From the NCBI GenBank assembly GCA_002306055.1, contig DBRR01000014.1, positions 1-23,308 of the forward strand: DNA of 23,308 nt, given 5' to 3'. Shown one piece after another: positions 21,237 through 23,308 of this stretch. The notes beneath the pieces were generated by a model, which did no database searches, was not told the DNA's origin, and saw nothing but the letters and a program-made list of their open reading frames with translations. Both the position numbers and the translations under genes were made by a program. Numbering within the stretch: the first letter of the stretch is position 1; each line of letters begins with the position of its first letter. The stretch is from Anaerolineaceae bacterium UBA1363. GTDB taxonomy: Bacteria > Chloroflexota > Anaerolineae > Anaerolineales > Anaerolineaceae.

Positions 21237-22919
21237 ATGAATGATATATATCGAACCCTGCCTGATGAGGCTGAACGCCACCGGCTGCTGCAGTCTCCCC
21301 TAAACGGCGATGGGCTTATGCTACTCTTCGAAGCTGGTCTGCTCTGGTTGACGACCAACCAACAGTATGTCAACTCCTTAAACGTCTTTCCGGTGCCAGA
21401 TGGCGACACTGGCACCAACATGGTCCTCACCATGCAGGCAGCCTTTGCTGAAGCCGATCAGAACCGCTCGACGAATGTTGGCGTAACCGGTCGTCACTTT
21501 GCCCAAGGCGCTCTAATGGGAGCCAGAGGTAACAGCGGCGTCATCCTTTCGCAAATCTGGCGCGGTTTTTCGCGCGCGCTCGACCATTACGAAACGATGG
21601 ATACTGGTTTGCTGATGCGCGCCATGCAGGAAGGTCGAAACACTGCCTATAAAGGCGTGGTGCGTCCTGTGGAGGGCACGATCCTGACGGTTATGAAGGA
21701 CATGACCGCCGCGGCGGAGAAAGCTCTCAAGGAAAACACCAGCCTCAGCCAAATGCTTGTGGCGATTGTAGCTGCTGGTGATGAGAGCGTGAAGCGTACC
21801 CCTGAATTGCTGCCTATCCTAAAACAAGCTGGGGTGGTGGACTCGGGCGGTATGGGTCTGTTCTACATCTTCGAAGGTATGCTGCGAATGCTGCAGGGGC
21901 TGCCCCTGGACTCCTCCGGTGCGGTCTTGCGCCCACTGGCGGAGCTCGATCTGAGCAATGCCCTGGAGGAGATTGAAGAAGGACAGGATTATGAAGTCGT
22001 GATTGACTTCGCTCCCAATGGCAACTTCAATTTGGAAAACTACTATGACAGATTGAGCGATATCGGTACCAGTATTCAAGTGGGTGAGGGTGATGGGATT
22101 TACCGTATGCACATCCACACTGCCCTGGATAAACGCTATGAGCCGATTGCTTACACCGAAAGCATCGGCACGGTCAAGAAAATCATGATGGAAAACCTCC
22201 AGGAGCAGATGAATGGCCATGCCAAGGACGAAAACAAATTACCATTGGCAGCGGTGAACCCCGGCGAGGTGGCAGTCGTGGCAGTTTCTCCGGGAGAGGG
22301 ACTTTCTCGCATCTTTGCCAGCCTTGGAGTTGCAGCCATTGTGCAGGGTGGACAGACCATGAACCCCAGCGTCAAAGAGCTGGTTGCAGCCTTTGAGAAC
22401 CTGCCAACAGACAAAATCATCATCCTACCGAACAACAAGAACATATTCCTGGCTGCACAGAACGCTGCCAAGGTGAGCGCCAAAAAAATCGCTGTCATTC
22501 CCACCCGCAATGCCCCCCAGGGCTTTGCTGCGATGTTGCGCCTGATTCCAGATGGCACTCTTGAGGAAAATGAAGCCTCGATGCTCGAGGCGATTAATGA
22601 GGTGCATACTGGCGAAATCACCATAGCGACGCGCTCGGTGGAAATCGAAGGCGTGGAAGTGGAAAAAGGCCAGGTGATTGCATTGTATGACGGCAAACTG
22701 GTATCATCCGCGGCGACGATTGAAGGAGCAATCGACGCGTTATTCCAGCAGGCGAACCTTGATGCAATTGAGCGCATCACCTTCTTCTACGGGGAAGGAA
22801 TAACCCAGCAACAGGTCAACAAACTCGGCGATCATGTTCGTGAAAAATATCCGGACAAAGATCTCGAAATTCACGAAGGCGGTCAACCGCATTACCAGTT
22901 GATCATCGCATTTGAATGA
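21237..22919 (+). CDS. FakA/YloV-like DAK2-domain protein, fatty acid kinase ATP subunit
   Basis: A 560-residue protein of the DAK2/FakA family. In Firmicutes FakA binds ATP and, with a FakB (DegV) subunit, phosphorylates exogenous fatty acids. The DhaL-type N-terminal domain carries NSLNVFPVPDGDTGTN (Asp55, Asp57 and neighbouring residues binding Mg-ATP), GARGNSGVILSQI and VVDSGGMGLFYIFEGM. The middle and C-terminal domains include GGQTMNPS, IILPNNKNIFLAAQNAA, IPTRNAPQGF and a final VNKLGDHVREKYPD. Length and domain order match YloV/FakA. The start follows AAGGTG. No fakB gene is in the window. The kinase function is inferred from the family; a terminator follows directly. Confidence 0.93.
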   Translation: MNDIYRTLPDEAERHRLLQSPLNGDGLMLLFEAGLLWLTTNQQYVNSLNVFPVPDGDTGTNMVLTMQAAFAEADQNRSTNVGVTGRHFAQGALMGARGNSGVILSQIWRGFSRALDHYETMDTGLLMRAMQEGRNTAYKGVVRPVEGTILTVMKDMTAAAEKALKENTSLSQMLVAIVAAGDESVKRTPELLPILKQAGVVDSGGMGLFYIFEGMLRMLQGLPLDSSGAVLRPLAELDLSNALEEIEEGQDYEVVIDFAPNGNFNLENYYDRLSDIGTSIQVGEGDGIYRMHIHTALDKRYEPIAYTESIGTVKKIMMENLQEQMNGHAKDENKLPLAAVNPGEVAVVAVSPGEGLSRIFASLGVAAIVQGGQTMNPSVKELVAAFENLPTDKIIILPNNKNIFLAAQNAAKVSAKKIAVIPTRNAPQGFAAMLRLIPDGTLEENEASMLEAINEVHTGEITIATRSVEIEGVEVEKGQVIALYDGKLVSSAATIEGAIDALFQQANLDAIERITFFYGEGITQQQVNKLGDHVREKYPDKDLEIHEGGQPHYQLIIAFE

Positions 22920-22933
22920 AAATGGCAGGAAAT

Positions 22934-22965
22934 ACAAAAACGGTCGCAAGACTGTTTTTGTTTTT
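22934..22965 (+). terminator. Intrinsic terminator of the asp23-fakA unit
   Basis: A 12-bp stem (22934-22945 with 22950-22961, one G-T pair) closes a GCAA tetraloop of the stable GNRA type and runs into TTTTT (22961-22965). It begins 14 bases after the stop codon. This is the clearest rho-independent terminator in the window. Confidence 0.9.
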
Positions 22966-23120
22966 CTGAGTATAAAGCCACATTTGACGATGTAGCAAAT
23001 ATAGCATTTTAAAAGAACGGTAAATTGCGTATAGCGATTGTATTGGATTTCATCTCACAAATTAACACACGTACTTTGTGGAGCACTTAATTGTCTCTTC
23101 CTATTTGTTGTTTGGTCATC

Positions 23121-23144
23121 GTAGGGAACTGGCCTGCCTGTTCC
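23121..23144. repeat. GTAGGG-type hairpin, second copy of module C
   Basis: GTAGGGAACTGGCC followed by TGCCTGTTCC: identical to 225-248 except for one T/A change, which puts one mismatch into the 8-bp stem. It lies 48 bases from the inner end of the right arm of the long inverted repeat, mirroring the left side (52 bases). Confidence 0.8.
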
Positions 23145-23192
23145 TCGCTGTACTTTGGTCGACGCATCCCGCAAGGGGAGGCTTCGCACGGC

Positions 23193-23308
23193 TTGTTTAG
23201 ACAAGTATGATTGTTTACACATTATCCGGGGTGATTATTTACAGGTTAAGGGCAGACTCAGGGGTCTGCCCCTACGAAAGCCACCTTTCCCTCAAACACC
23301 AGATGTAG
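23193..23308 (-). repeat. Right arm of 116-bp inverted repeat (pair 57-172)
   Basis: Reverse complement of 57-172 with two differences. It contains the hairpin at 23245-23275 (TAAGGGCAGAC, loop TCAGGG, GTCTGCCCCTA), whose one loop change does not affect the stem. The window ends at GATGTAG, where the left copy continues into hairpin A, so the true repeat may extend further. Confidence 0.95.

Larger units (their letters stand above)
22920..23308. other. Gene-free region downstream of the fakA-like gene
   Basis: After the terminator about 150 bases of AT-rich DNA show no gene or motif I can name. From 23121 a GTAGGG hairpin and then the right arm of the long inverted repeat fill the rest. No open frame of credible coding quality is seen on either strand. 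Confidence 0.7.

Noticed and set aside
22151..22780. Minus-strand open frame of 209 codons
   Set aside because: Antisense to the FakA-like gene; its composition is typical of a complementary-strand shadow.
57..23308. The entire window as a composite transposon or genomic island
   Set aside because: The terminal repeats encode no transposase, no target-site duplication can be seen, and the genes between are core housekeeping genes with uniform composition.

Overview
The window carries a complete cell-division and cell-wall (dcw) operon beside a short conserved housekeeping cluster, with repeat-rich DNA lacking genes at both ends. Gene content, moderate GC and GTAGGGG-type intergenic hairpins suggest a Chloroflexota bacterium, most likely class Anaerolineae. 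That assignment rests on family recognition from reading, not on a search. The FtsA/FtsZ divisome, the Asp23-FakA pair and the absence of any outer-membrane gene fit a monoderm cell with peptidoglycan.

Layout. 1-1099: no gene; GTAGGG-bounded hairpins, one arm of a 116-bp inverted repeat, about three copies of a 127-bp tandem repeat, and a strong hairpin after ftsZ. 1100-18239 (minus strand): sixteen tightly packed genes, in order of transcription mraZ, rsmH, ftsL-like, ftsI, murF, mraY, murD, ftsW, murG, a CvpA-like membrane gene, murC, murB, ddl, ftsQ, ftsA, ftsZ. Most junctions overlap by 1-8 bases or are separated by fewer than 10, so they look like one transcription unit. It starts at a TATAAT promoter near 18340 with MraZ-type operator repeats just downstream. 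18240-18662: a divergent intergenic region. 18663-22919: a plus-strand Ser/Thr kinase and rpe, a terminator shared with convergent rpmB (minus), then plus-strand asp23-like and fakA-like genes. 22920-23308: a terminator and the opposite arm of the inverted repeat.

How the genes work together. MurB, MurC, MurD, MurF and Ddl make the UDP-MurNAc-pentapeptide (murA and murE are not here). MraY and MurG build lipid II. FtsW and the class B penicillin-binding protein FtsI polymerise and cross-link it at the septum. FtsZ, FtsA, FtsQ and FtsL-like form the divisome scaffold. MraZ probably represses the operon, and RsmH methylates 16S rRNA. The order kinase-rpe-rpmB(reverse)-asp23-fakA matches the prkC-rpe-rpmB-yloU-yloV region of Bacillus subtilis.

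I see no clearly new system. The points most worth checking are the inverted repeat bracketing 23 kb, the GTAGGG hairpin family, MurG with Gly in place of the motif His, a non-RD kinase without PASTA domains and probably leaderless, the mraZ operator, the CvpA-like gene inside the dcw cluster, and the missing murE.
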